From: Candidatus Falkowbacteria bacterium RIFOXYC2_FULL_36_12
GTDB taxonomy: Bacteria > Patescibacteriota > Patescibacteriia > UBA11705
Reading direction: 5' to 3'
Length of the DNA stretch: 34,120 nt
Assembly: GCA_001778235.1 (NCBI GenBank)
Contig: MFGJ01000006.1
Span: 162,092 to 196,211, forward strand
Within the stretch, counting starts at the first letter, position 1, and every line of letters starts with the position of its first letter. Below the pieces are notes generated by a model. That model was not told the DNA's origin. It made no database searches and saw only the letters and a list, made by a program, of their open reading frames with translations. A program made the translations under genes and the position numbers. Of the stretch, positions 7,781-16,477 are shown piece by piece.

Positions 7781-8302
7781 ATGGATTTAAAAAGTAAAAT
7801 CAGAGAAGTGCCAAATTGGCCGATTGAGGGGGTTAATTTTAAGGATATAACTACTCTGCTTGAAGATGGTGAGACATTTAGATATGTGATAGATAAGATG
7901 TCTGAACCATTCAAGGAAATGAAAATTGATAAGATTGTGGTGCTTGATGCTCGAGGTTTTCTTCTAGGAACGCCAATTGCTTATAATTTTGGGGTTGGAG
8001 TTTGTTTGGTGCGTAAAAAGGGTAAATTGCCCTATAAAACAATTGAAGCAACTTATGAAAAGGAATATGGGCCAGATACAGTTACAATGCACGAAGACAC
8101 GATTAAACCTGGGGAAAAGGTTTTGATAGTTGATGATCTACTCGCGACCGGAGGTACTTTGGGGGCAGCCATTGAGTTGGTGGAGAAGCTGGGGGGTGAT
8201 ATAGTTGGAGTAAGTCTAATAATTGATTTGCCGTTCCTGGGTGGAAGTGGTAAATTTGAGAAATATAACATAAAAGTTTTAGTTCCATATGATTCAGAAT
8301 AA
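7781..8302 (+). CDS. apt: Adenine phosphoribosyltransferase
   Basis: VPNWPIEGVNFKDITTLL, LDARGFLLGTPIAYNFGVGVCLVRKKGKLPYKT, PRPP motif VLIVDDLLATGGTL. Confidence 0.9.
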   Translation: MDLKSKIREVPNWPIEGVNFKDITTLLEDGETFRYVIDKMSEPFKEMKIDKIVVLDARGFLLGTPIAYNFGVGVCLVRKKGKLPYKTIEATYEKEYGPDTVTMHEDTIKPGEKVLIVDDLLATGGTLGAAIELVEKLGGDIVGVSLIIDLPFLGGSGKFEKYNIKVLVPYDSE

Positions 8303-8753
8303 TTTTGAGCAACCACAATTTAATAATGAAATAAAAGTAACAAGTAAAATTGAGAAGAATATTGAAGATATTAAAATTTCTATAGGTGGAAGTTTTTATA
8401 GTTGTTATTTTGTTGATGGTGTAATATATGACGGATTAATGAAGGTCCCTGAAAAAGATAGGCGGAACGGGTTTGGGACAATGATGGTTCAGAAAATGAT
8501 TGAAATTGCCAAAGAAAGAGGAGTAAATAAGATTATTCATCATTTTCAAAGTTTAGAAGGTTTAATTCTAATAAGCAAAAAATTAAAAATGAATGAGAGA
8601 GAATATTATGATAATAAGGGACTAAAAGTTGAGTTTGAAGAAGCAAAGGAAATTTTAACTGCAAAGAAACAATCTGATAATAAAGATAATTTAGCAATTT
8701 TTATAAGTTCAACTACTTTCGTTAATTCATTAAATCCAGCTAATTTAGATTAA
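8289..8753 (+). CDS. GNAT-like acetyltransferase (C-terminal tail anomalous)
   Basis: KVPEKDRRNGFGTMMVQKMIEIAKERGVNKI resembles the GNAT acetyl-CoA motif; overlaps apt by 14 nt. Confidence 0.55.
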   Translation: MIQNNFEQPQFNNEIKVTSKIEKNIEDIKISIGGSFYSCYFVDGVIYDGLMKVPEKDRRNGFGTMMVQKMIEIAKERGVNKIIHHFQSLEGLILISKKLKMNEREYYDNKGLKVEFEEAKEILTAKKQSDNKDNLAIFISSTTFVNSLNPANLD

Positions 8754-8756
8754 TAA

Positions 8757-8889
8757 CCTAGCTTTGCATTCCTCGCAGAAACGAATTTGTTTGAATATTG
8801 GAACAGGCAAAAGAAGTAAATGGAGTTGTTCGTGTTTTTGTCCATCCTTTCGAAAATTGTGTTGGATTGGCTATACATATCAGGGTTTA
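8757..8889 (+). pseudogene. Possible decayed coding segment downstream of the GNAT-like ORF
   Basis: After two in-frame stops (8751-8756) the same frame reads PSFAFLAETNLFEY, then a shifted frame from 8798 reads LEQAKEVNGVVRVFVHPFENCVGLAIHIRV*. Confidence 0.4.
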
Positions 8890-8943
8890 GTGCCCCCAAA
8901 ATTTAATTAAAGGATTGTGATAGAGATAGAAGGAGAAAAAAAT

Positions 8944-9306
8944 ATGACAAGTAAATTAATTGCGACTGTTTTCTTTTTACCCTTGAAAGATAGACCGAAA
9001 AATTTCCCTCGTTTAAAGAATTTTCGAGGTAAGTTTTGGCATACAGGGATTATTTTCAATGATGAAATTTATGAATGTTTTAGTAATAATATATGGAGCA
9101 TTTCTGGGATAGAAAAGCTGAAGAAAGCAGAATTTAAAAATGCTGTTTTATTGCCCGCAAATGTTGATAAAAAAAAATTAATTGATGAATTGAAAAGTGG
9201 AACTGATTGTGCTGAATATGTTGCCCGTTGTATTGGGTTATCCGTTCTTAAGGGACGCAATAAAGGTGAAATGTTTCCGGAAGATATCTATAATTATCTG
9301 AAATAA
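8944..9306 (+). CDS. Hypothetical protein, possibly permuted papain-fold (NlpC/P60- or PPPDE-like)
   Basis: SD AGGAG upstream of ATG 8944; FWHTGIIFNDEIYECF and TDCAEYVARCIGL could supply His and Cys. Confidence 0.45.
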   Translation: MTSKLIATVFFLPLKDRPKNFPRLKNFRGKFWHTGIIFNDEIYECFSNNIWSISGIEKLKKAEFKNAVLLPANVDKKKLIDELKSGTDCAEYVARCIGLSVLKGRNKGEMFPEDIYNYLK

Positions 9307-9336
9307 TATGAAAATTGTAATTTGTAAAATTTAATA

Positions 9337-10023
9337 ATGAATATTATGTCAATGGAGCATTTCAGAAGAACCAAAGAAAGCTTTACAAACGATGATGATA
9401 TTTTTGATTCAACTACATTTGAGCAGATAGCCAGAGAGTTGAAAGAATCTGATTTTTATATTCTCCAAAATGTTGATAGCGTGAAATTGTCTGCAGAGCA
9501 AAGAAGATTATATGAACAAGTGAAACAATTTTGTTTGGAAACAAGCGCAGAGTTCAAACAAGAATTTGTACTACTACTTGATAGGTATAAGGACAAAAAT
9601 AAAGTATTATCTGACAAGATTATTGAATTTTTGGTGAAAAATAAAATTGATGTACCTAAATTTGAACTCTTAAATGGTGTCGCTGCGCTGAAGGCACTGA
9701 AAACAAGTAAGCTGGAAACTCACGATATTGCTCCCAATGACCTTATTGTTATTTTTAATTTACCTACTCCGCTTGCAGTTTATTGGTGGAAAGGTGGTGT
9801 TGAAGAATGGGGAGATAGTTCGGTGAAAATTGATGGACAAATTATTGAATGGGGTTTGTTTTATAGACGGTTAATGAATGTGATTTGGGGGATGCAAGGG
9901 TATTATGAAAATGAGAAAAATCTTAAGTTTGAGCGACTGAACGAACCCTGTCAACATGATCCAAAAAATTATTATTATGTTTGGCGAATTACAAGTTATC
10001 AGCCTTTTGACTTCAAAAATTAA
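9337..10023 (+). CDS. Hypothetical protein (228 aa)
   Basis: Long ORF in the operon direction; no recognised family. Confidence 0.65.
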   Translation: MNIMSMEHFRRTKESFTNDDDIFDSTTFEQIARELKESDFYILQNVDSVKLSAEQRRLYEQVKQFCLETSAEFKQEFVLLLDRYKDKNKVLSDKIIEFLVKNKIDVPKFELLNGVAALKALKTSKLETHDIAPNDLIVIFNLPTPLAVYWWKGGVEEWGDSSVKIDGQIIEWGLFYRRLMNVIWGMQGYYENEKNLKFERLNEPCQHDPKNYYYVWRITSYQPFDFKN

Positions 10024-10087
10024 AATTAGTGTTTGGGTTTAATATTTTAAATGTGATCAAGGAACTATTACAGATATATAAAAAAAT

Positions 10088-10819
10088 ATGAAGCTAGGAA
10101 TAATTGGCGGTAGCGGGCTTGATGACCCGATGATACTGGAAAATTTTGTAGAAAAAGAAGTGGAGACTCCATTTGGTCGGCCATCGAGTGTTTTGACGAC
10201 TGGGAAAATTGGGAAAAATGAAGTTGTGATTATTTCCAGACATAATAAGGATCATTCTATTATGCCGACAAATGTGCCGAATCAAGCAAATATTTGGTCA
10301 TTGAAACAAGAGGGTTGTGAAGTTATTCTTGCGACGACTGCTTGTGGCTCTTTGCGGGAACAAATAAAACCCGGTGATTTTGTTTTTGTTGATCAATTTA
10401 TCGATTGGACAAAACATAGAAACCTGACATTTTTCACTGATAAAGTTATTCATACTCCAATGGCTGAACCATTTGATAAAGATTGGCGTAAAAGATTGGT
10501 AGATCAAGCTGCCAAGATGGGGTTGCGTTATCATGATCGAGGAACTGTAATTACAATTGAGGGACCAAGGTTTTCAACCAAGGCTGAAAGTAAACTTTTT
10601 CAACAATTTGGTGCTGATGTGATAAATATGAGCACTTCACCAGAAGCAATTTTGGCTAATGAAATTGGATTACCTTATCAAACAATTGCAATGAGTACGG
10701 ATTATGACTGCTGGAAAGAAGGAGAAGAGCCGGTAACTTGGGATTTGATTGTTGAGAGAATGAATGGAAATTCAGCCAATGTAATAAAATTATTAATTCA
10801 AACAATAATAAACATATAA
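10088..10819 (+). CDS. mtnP: S-methyl-5'-thioadenosine phosphorylase
   Basis: GIIGGSGL, TTACGSLREQIKPGDFVFVDQFIDWTKHR, NMSTSPEAILANEIGLPYQTIAMSTDYDCWKE are MTAP hallmarks. Confidence 0.92.
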   Translation: MKLGIIGGSGLDDPMILENFVEKEVETPFGRPSSVLTTGKIGKNEVVIISRHNKDHSIMPTNVPNQANIWSLKQEGCEVILATTACGSLREQIKPGDFVFVDQFIDWTKHRNLTFFTDKVIHTPMAEPFDKDWRKRLVDQAAKMGLRYHDRGTVITIEGPRFSTKAESKLFQQFGADVINMSTSPEAILANEIGLPYQTIAMSTDYDCWKEGEEPVTWDLIVERMNGNSANVIKLLIQTIINI

Positions 10820-12087
10820 TTTTTCAAAAATTAAAACAAAGTCCATTACTTTTAAATAGCATTATTTTCTTTATTGGTTCATCATTGGCAAATGTTGGAA
10901 ATTTTGGATTTCATTTAGTCCTTAGCCGAATGCTGGATATAAAAACTTTTGGCGAAGTAGAGGCTCTTGTTAGCTTGCTATATATTATATCTGTACCAGC
11001 TGGAACCTTGGCAACTGTAATTATCAAATATGCCTCTGAATTTGAATCAATGGATCAGTCGGAAAAGATAAATAAGATGTTTGCTTATTTCACAAAAGTA
11101 TTTTTGTTTTGGGGAATAATTTTGTTTATTTTGTTTTATATTGCCAGTCCATTTATTGCTGTTTTTCTCAAAATTAATACTATTTGGCCAGTAGTTATAC
11201 TGGGGACTGTATTTTTCGTTTCATTTTTTGATTCAGTTACCAGCGGAGTTCTAAATGGTGTGCAAAAATTTTTGGCTTTGAGCTGGCTTGGGATTTTGCA
11301 GGTAAGTTTGAAAATTATTTTAACAATAGTTTTTATAAAAATGTCGTTTGGATTAAGTGGAGTAATGGGTGCCATGAGTTTGTCAATGTTGGTAGTCTAT
11401 TTTGTTAGTTTATTACCCATAAGAAAGTATGTTAGTTTGAAAAAGGGAAATTTTTCTGAATTAAAACAAATGGTTTATTTCATGATGCCAACTGCTGTAA
11501 TTTTGCTGGCGATTAATTTGTACTGCAGTATAGATATGATTCTGGTAAAGTATTTTTTCTCTCCAGAAGAAGCTGGTATGTATGGCGCAATTTCAATTAT
11601 AGGTAGAATAATATTTTTTATTACCGGTGCAATTGTGACTGTGATGTTCCCAATGCTGGCTAAAGCGAAAAAAGAGGGTAATCAGCATAATTTATTTATA
11701 AAATCTTCAATGCTTGTAATGCTTTGTGCAATTGCTACCTTGGCATTTTATTATTTTTTCCCAGAATTGGTGGTGAAAATATTGGTCGGTAGTAAGTATC
11801 TTGAAATTGCTCCATATATTGTTTGGTTTGGACTGGCAATGCTGATGTACTCATTTGTAAATATTTACTCAAGATATTTTTTATCAAACAATAATTATAG
11901 CAGTTTATACATTTATGTCTCTGGATTTGTGTTACAATTATTGATGCTGTATTATTTTCATACCAGTATTAGCCAAGTAATCTGGATGATGAATTTATCA
12001 ATGGGAATTATTTTAATTGCATTATCAACATATTATTTATACCAAAAAAAATCGGAGGGAAAATTATTGAACAAGTCCTATGGCTAA
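10816..12087 (+). CDS. Polysaccharide flippase / oligosaccharide transporter (Wzx/MATE-like); start uncertain
   Basis: About 12 TM segments; coding similarity appears to extend 5' of TTG 10885 (IIFQKLKQSPLLLNSIIFFIGSSLANVGNFGFHLVLSRML), with no ATG/GTG/TTG in that stretch. Confidence 0.8.
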   Translation: MIFQKLKQSPLLLNSIIFFIGSSLANVGNFGFHLVLSRMLDIKTFGEVEALVSLLYIISVPAGTLATVIIKYASEFESMDQSEKINKMFAYFTKVFLFWGIILFILFYIASPFIAVFLKINTIWPVVILGTVFFVSFFDSVTSGVLNGVQKFLALSWLGILQVSLKIILTIVFIKMSFGLSGVMGAMSLSMLVVYFVSLLPIRKYVSLKKGNFSELKQMVYFMMPTAVILLAINLYCSIDMILVKYFFSPEEAGMYGAISIIGRIIFFITGAIVTVMFPMLAKAKKEGNQHNLFIKSSMLVMLCAIATLAFYYFFPELVVKILVGSKYLEIAPYIVWFGLAMLMYSFVNIYSRYFLSNNNYSSLYIYVSGFVLQLLMLYYFHTSISQVIWMMNLSMGIILIALSTYYLYQKKSEGKLLNKSYG

Positions 12088-13036
12088 ATTAATATCTGTG
12101 GTGATTCCGATTTTTAATGAACAACAAAATATTTCTTTGATTTATAAAGCGATTAAAGAACAGTTTTTGTATCTAAAGGATAAATATGATTATGAGATAA
12201 TTTTTGTGAACGATGGTAGTATAGATGAGAGTCAGGAAAAATTATTCAAATTAGCTGAAATTAACAAAAAGGTTAAAATTGTGTGTTTTAGCCGAAATTT
12301 TGGCAAGGAATTTGCAACCAGTGCTGGACTGTATAATGCTAATGGAGAAGCAGTTATTGTGATTGATGCGGATATGCAACATCCACCAGAGAAAATACCT
12401 GAATTGTTGTTTCAATGGGAAAATGGTAAGAAAGTTGTTATCGGAATTCGAACAAAAAACAAGGGCGAAGGCTTAATTAAAAATCTTGGATCAAAAGTAT
12501 TTTATTGGATAATAAATATAATTGCTGAAACAAAAATCAGATCAGGAGGAACAGATTTTAGATTGATTGATAGAGAAGTGGTAAATCATTTTAATCAGTT
12601 TACTGAAAAAAATCGGATGACTCGTGGCTTGATTGACTGGCTAGGATTTGAAAAAGCTTATGTGGAATTTCAAGCAAATCCTAGGGTATATGGCAAAGCC
12701 GGTTATAGTCTGGTAAAATTGATCAAATTGGCGATGTCAACCTTTGTGGCTAATAGTTTATTTCCTTTGAAGTTTGCAGGATATTTGGGGTTAATAATTA
12801 CATTTGTGTCTGGATTCATGGGGTTTATTGTTCTGATTGAACAACATTTCTTAGATGACCCTTGGCATTTACAATTTACTGGAACTGCCCAGCTTGCAAT
12901 ATTAATCATATTTTTTATTGGCATTGTTTTATCAAGTTTGGGTTTAATAGCCTTGTATGTTGGAAATATTCATCAGGAAGTTTTGAATCGTCCTTTATAT
13001 ATTGTCAGTAAAAAAATAAATTTTGATGAAAAATAA
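12080..13036 (+). CDS. Glycosyltransferase family 2, DPM/GtrB-like with two C-terminal TM helices
   Basis: [47 protein letters not shown], then two hydrophobic segments. Confidence 0.9.
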   Translation: MAKLISVVIPIFNEQQNISLIYKAIKEQFLYLKDKYDYEIIFVNDGSIDESQEKLFKLAEINKKVKIVCFSRNFGKEFATSAGLYNANGEAVIVIDADMQHPPEKIPELLFQWENGKKVVIGIRTKNKGEGLIKNLGSKVFYWIINIIAETKIRSGGTDFRLIDREVVNHFNQFTEKNRMTRGLIDWLGFEKAYVEFQANPRVYGKAGYSLVKLIKLAMSTFVANSLFPLKFAGYLGLIITFVSGFMGFIVLIEQHFLDDPWHLQFTGTAQLAILIIFFIGIVLSSLGLIALYVGNIHQEVLNRPLYIVSKKINFDEK

Positions 13037-13979
13037 TATGAGGATATTGATTACCGGTGGAGCTGGTTTTATTGGTTCACATTTGTCAAAAAGATTATTG
13101 AGTGAGGGCAATGAAATTATGTGCCTCGATAATTTATTTACTGGTAATAAAAAAAATATTGCAGAATTATTTTATAATAAAAATTTTGAATTTATCAGAC
13201 ATGATGTTATAGAGCCGATATTGCTAGAAGTTGATCAGATTTATAATTTAGCTTGTCCGGCTTCGCCGATTCATTACCAATACAACCCGATAAAAACCGT
13301 TAAAACATCGGTCATGGGCACGATCAATATGCTTGGATTGGCAAAAAGAGTTAAGGCTAGAATCTTATTATCATCCACCTCTGAAGTTTATGGCAATCCA
13401 GCTATTCATCCACAAAAAGAAGACTATTGGGGCAATGTTAACCCAATTGGTATCAGGTCTTGTTATGATGAGGGTAAAAGGTGTGCTGAAACCTTGATGA
13501 TGGATTATCATCGACAAAATAAAGTTGATATCCGAATTGTAAGGATTTTCAATACTTATGGTCCGAATTTACATCCAAATGATGGAAGGGTGGTCTCTAC
13601 TTTTATTGTTCAAGCCTTGAAAAATCAGCCATTGACGATTTGTGGTAATGGAGAACAGACTAGATCATTTCAATATGTGGATGATCTAATTGAAGGAATG
13701 ATTAGAATGATGAATAATAATAAAAATTTTATTGGTCCGGTCAATATTGGTAATCCAAATGAATTTACGATGAATCAGCTGGCTAAATTAATTTTAAAAT
13801 TAATCCCTGAATCATCAAGTCAAATTATTTTCAAAGACTTGCCAAAAGATGACCCGAAAAGACGCCGACCTGATATTTCTTTGGCAAAAGAAATGCTTGA
13901 CTGGGAACCAAAAACTGAATTGGAACAAGGTTTGATAAAAACCATTGAATATTTTAGAAAAAATAAAGATTTATTATGA
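13023..13979 (+). CDS. UDP-glucuronate decarboxylase (UDP-xylose synthase-like SDR)
   Basis: [69 protein letters not shown] (YxxxK), [22 protein letters not shown]. Probable start 13029 or 13038. Confidence 0.87.
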   Translation: MMKNNMRILITGGAGFIGSHLSKRLLSEGNEIMCLDNLFTGNKKNIAELFYNKNFEFIRHDVIEPILLEVDQIYNLACPASPIHYQYNPIKTVKTSVMGTINMLGLAKRVKARILLSSTSEVYGNPAIHPQKEDYWGNVNPIGIRSCYDEGKRCAETLMMDYHRQNKVDIRIVRIFNTYGPNLHPNDGRVVSTFIVQALKNQPLTICGNGEQTRSFQYVDDLIEGMIRMMNNNKNFIGPVNIGNPNEFTMNQLAKLILKLIPESSSQIIFKDLPKDDPKRRRPDISLAKEMLDWEPKTELEQGLIKTIEYFRKNKDLL

Positions 13980-15274
13980 AAATTGTTGTTGTTGGCACAG
14001 GTTATGTTGGTTTGGTGACTGGAACATGTTTAGCTAGTTTAGGTAATGAAGTGACTTGTGTTGATATAGATTCTAATAAAATTGAGAATTTGAAAAATGG
14101 GATAATTCCAATTTACGAACCAGGATTAGAGGATTTGGTAAAAAGAAATTATGAAATCGGTAGATTGAAATATTCAACATCGTTAGCACAAGCATTGTTT
14201 GGAGCAGAAATTGTTTTTATTGCAGTTGGGACTCCACCAAAGGAAAATGGTGAGGCTGACTTGCAATATGTTGAAGCTGTTGCTCATGAGATTGGAAAAA
14301 ATCTTAATGATTATATTGTAGTTGTAAATAAAAGTACTGTACCGATTGGGACTGGTGATTTGGTAACACGAATTATAAAAAATTATTACGCAGGAGAATT
14401 TGATGTTGTTTCTAATCCTGAATTTCTGCGTGAAGGTTCAGCTATAAATGATTTTATGCAACCTGATAGAATAGTGATTGGCTGTGATAATAACATGAAA
14501 GCGGTTGAAATCATGAAAAATTTGTATTTGCCATTAAATTGTCCAATTTTAATTACTGATTTGAAAAGCGCTGAAATGATAAAATATGCTTCAAATGCAT
14601 TTCTGGCAATGAGTATTTCTTTTATAAATTCAGTGGCCAAGATTTGTGAGCAAGTTGGAGCTGATGTTGAAAAAGTTTCAGAAGGAATGAAACTTGATAA
14701 AAGAATTGGTAAGAATGCTTTCTTGTCTGCTGGTTGTGGCTATGGTGGGTCTTGTTTTCCTAAAGATGTTCAAGCTTTGGTGAATATTGGTCGACAAAAT
14801 AATGTACCATTTACTATTCTTGAAGAGGTAGAAAAAGTAAATTGTCAGATGAAAAATTTATTATTTGAAAAATTGTTAAATATTTATAATGATTTGTACC
14901 AAAAAAGAGTAGCTATTTGGGGGATTGCATTTAAACCAAATACAGATGATATTCGCTTTGCACCAGCATTAACAATTATTGAAAATTTACTTAATCATGG
15001 TGTTCAAATTAATATATATGATCCAGTTGCTCAAGAAAATGTCCGGAAAATGTATCCTGATTTAAATTATTTCAATGATCCTTACCAGGCTTTGCACCAA
15101 GTAGATTGTTTGTTGGTAATAACTGATTGGCATGATTTCAAGCAAGTTGATAAAAGTAAAATAAAAGAATTGATGAGAGGAAATTTAATTATTGACGGCA
15201 GGAATATTTACCAACCAGAGGAAATGTTCGGTTTGGGGTTTAATTATCATTCAATTGGAAGAAAAAAAATATGA
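13976..15274 (+). CDS. ugd: UDP-glucose 6-dehydrogenase
   Basis: [39 protein letters not shown], catalytic region [16 protein letters not shown]. Confidence 0.93.
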   Translation: MKIVVVGTGYVGLVTGTCLASLGNEVTCVDIDSNKIENLKNGIIPIYEPGLEDLVKRNYEIGRLKYSTSLAQALFGAEIVFIAVGTPPKENGEADLQYVEAVAHEIGKNLNDYIVVVNKSTVPIGTGDLVTRIIKNYYAGEFDVVSNPEFLREGSAINDFMQPDRIVIGCDNNMKAVEIMKNLYLPLNCPILITDLKSAEMIKYASNAFLAMSISFINSVAKICEQVGADVEKVSEGMKLDKRIGKNAFLSAGCGYGGSCFPKDVQALVNIGRQNNVPFTILEEVEKVNCQMKNLLFEKLLNIYNDLYQKRVAIWGIAFKPNTDDIRFAPALTIIENLLNHGVQINIYDPVAQENVRKMYPDLNYFNDPYQALHQVDCLLVITDWHDFKQVDKSKIKELMRGNLIIDGRNIYQPEEMFGLGFNYHSIGRKKI

Positions 15275-16242
15275 TTAAATACAGTTTTATTATACCGGTA
15301 AAAGCAATCAACGATTATATTCAAGAATCTGTGCCTCAAATTTTGAAAATCAATAGAGATGATTTTGAAATAATTGTATATCCTGATGAAAAGACAGAGC
15401 AAACTTGGTCAAAGACCAGACAAATATCTTCTGGATTTGGAGGTCCGGCTATAAAGAGAAGCTTGGCTTCAAGAGATGCGCAGGGAGAAATTTTAATTTT
15501 TATTGATGATGATGCCTATCCAGCCGAGGATTTTTTGGAAAAATTAGATTTAAATTTCAATAATTCTGAAGTTGTGGCTGTTGGCGGACCAGCCATGACT
15601 CCGGCAAGTGATAATTTTGGGCAACGAGTCAGTGGCGCAGTATTTCTTAGTAAAGTTTCTGGTGGTAATCCAGATCGCTATATTCCGATTGGAAAAAAAA
15701 GATTGGTTGATGACTGGCCGAGTGTTAATTTATCAGTGAGAAAATTGATTTTTGATCAAGTTGGTGGTTTTAATTCAGAGTATTGGCCGGGCGAAGATAC
15801 CTTGTTTTGTTTGGAATTAATGAAAAAAACTGGGAAAAAAATTGTTTATGATCCAGAAGTTTTGGTCTGGCATCATCGAAGGGCTGGATTTAAAAAACAT
15901 TTAAAACAAATAGGGAATTATGGACTCCATCGTGGACATTTTGTACGAAAATTTCCAGAGACATCCAGAAAATTATTATATTTTATTCCAAGCCTATTTT
16001 TAATTGGAGTTGTCTTGGGATTTTTTGCTTCAATAATTATTTCGAATATTACACCATACTATATTATATTTTTGTGTCTGTATGTGTTGGTTATAATAAA
16101 AGCATTTTTTGATATTTCAAATTATGAATCTATCCAAGTTAGTTTATCAGCAATTCCATATATTGTAGCGACACATTTTGTTTATGGCTGGAGGTTTATA
16201 CTAGGTTTGTGTAAGAAGGAATTAAAGAGTAAATTGAGATAA
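15271..16242 (+). CDS. Glycosyltransferase family 2 with C-terminal TM segments
   Basis: YSFIIPVKAINDYI, LIFIDDDAYP, WPGEDTLFCLELMKKTGKKIVYDPEVLVWHHR, then hydrophobic helices. Confidence 0.85.
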   Translation: MIKYSFIIPVKAINDYIQESVPQILKINRDDFEIIVYPDEKTEQTWSKTRQISSGFGGPAIKRSLASRDAQGEILIFIDDDAYPAEDFLEKLDLNFNNSEVVAVGGPAMTPASDNFGQRVSGAVFLSKVSGGNPDRYIPIGKKRLVDDWPSVNLSVRKLIFDQVGGFNSEYWPGEDTLFCLELMKKTGKKIVYDPEVLVWHHRRAGFKKHLKQIGNYGLHRGHFVRKFPETSRKLLYFIPSLFLIGVVLGFFASIIISNITPYYIIFLCLYVLVIIKAFFDISNYESIQVSLSAIPYIVATHFVYGWRFILGLCKKELKSKLR

Positions 16243-16318
16243 AGTCATGAATCCGATGCCTCTAGGATAAATGAATGGTTCGCAGAGTAACTAGAGATGT
16301 TGAAAATAGTATCAGGAG

Positions 16319-16339
16319 ATCCTGAAACAAGTTCAGGAT
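16319..16339 (+). repeat. Palindrome-family copy ATCCTGAA-ACAAG-TTCAGGAT
   Basis: Same core as 5647-5667. Confidence 0.8.
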
Positions 16340-16397
16340 GACGAGTGTAGTGGTTAGGATGACGAGTGTAGTGGTTAGGATGACGAGTGTAGTGTGG
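16335..16397 (+). repeat. Tandem repeat, 21-bp unit aggatgacgagtgtagtggtt, about 3 copies
   Basis: 16335-16355, 16356-16376, degenerate 16377-16397. Confidence 0.9.
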
Positions 16398-16404
16398 TCC
16401 CGTC

Positions 16405-16425
16405 ACTCTGAACTTGTTTCAGAGT
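16405..16425 (-). repeat. Inverted palindrome-family copy; minus strand ACTCTGAA-ACAAG-TTCAGAGT
   Basis: Reverse complement aggagactctgaaacaagttcagagtgacg aligns with aggagatcctgaaacaagttcaggatgacg, with compensatory arm changes. Confidence 0.8.
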
Positions 16426-16477
16426 CTCCTAAATTGATCCCATGGATGACAAGCGTGGGGGGAAGTAAATAAAATTT

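Noticed and set aside
8053-8316. Minus-strand ORFs over apt (8053-8316, 8103-8318)
   Set aside because: Fully antisense to a well supported apt gene; no start signals.
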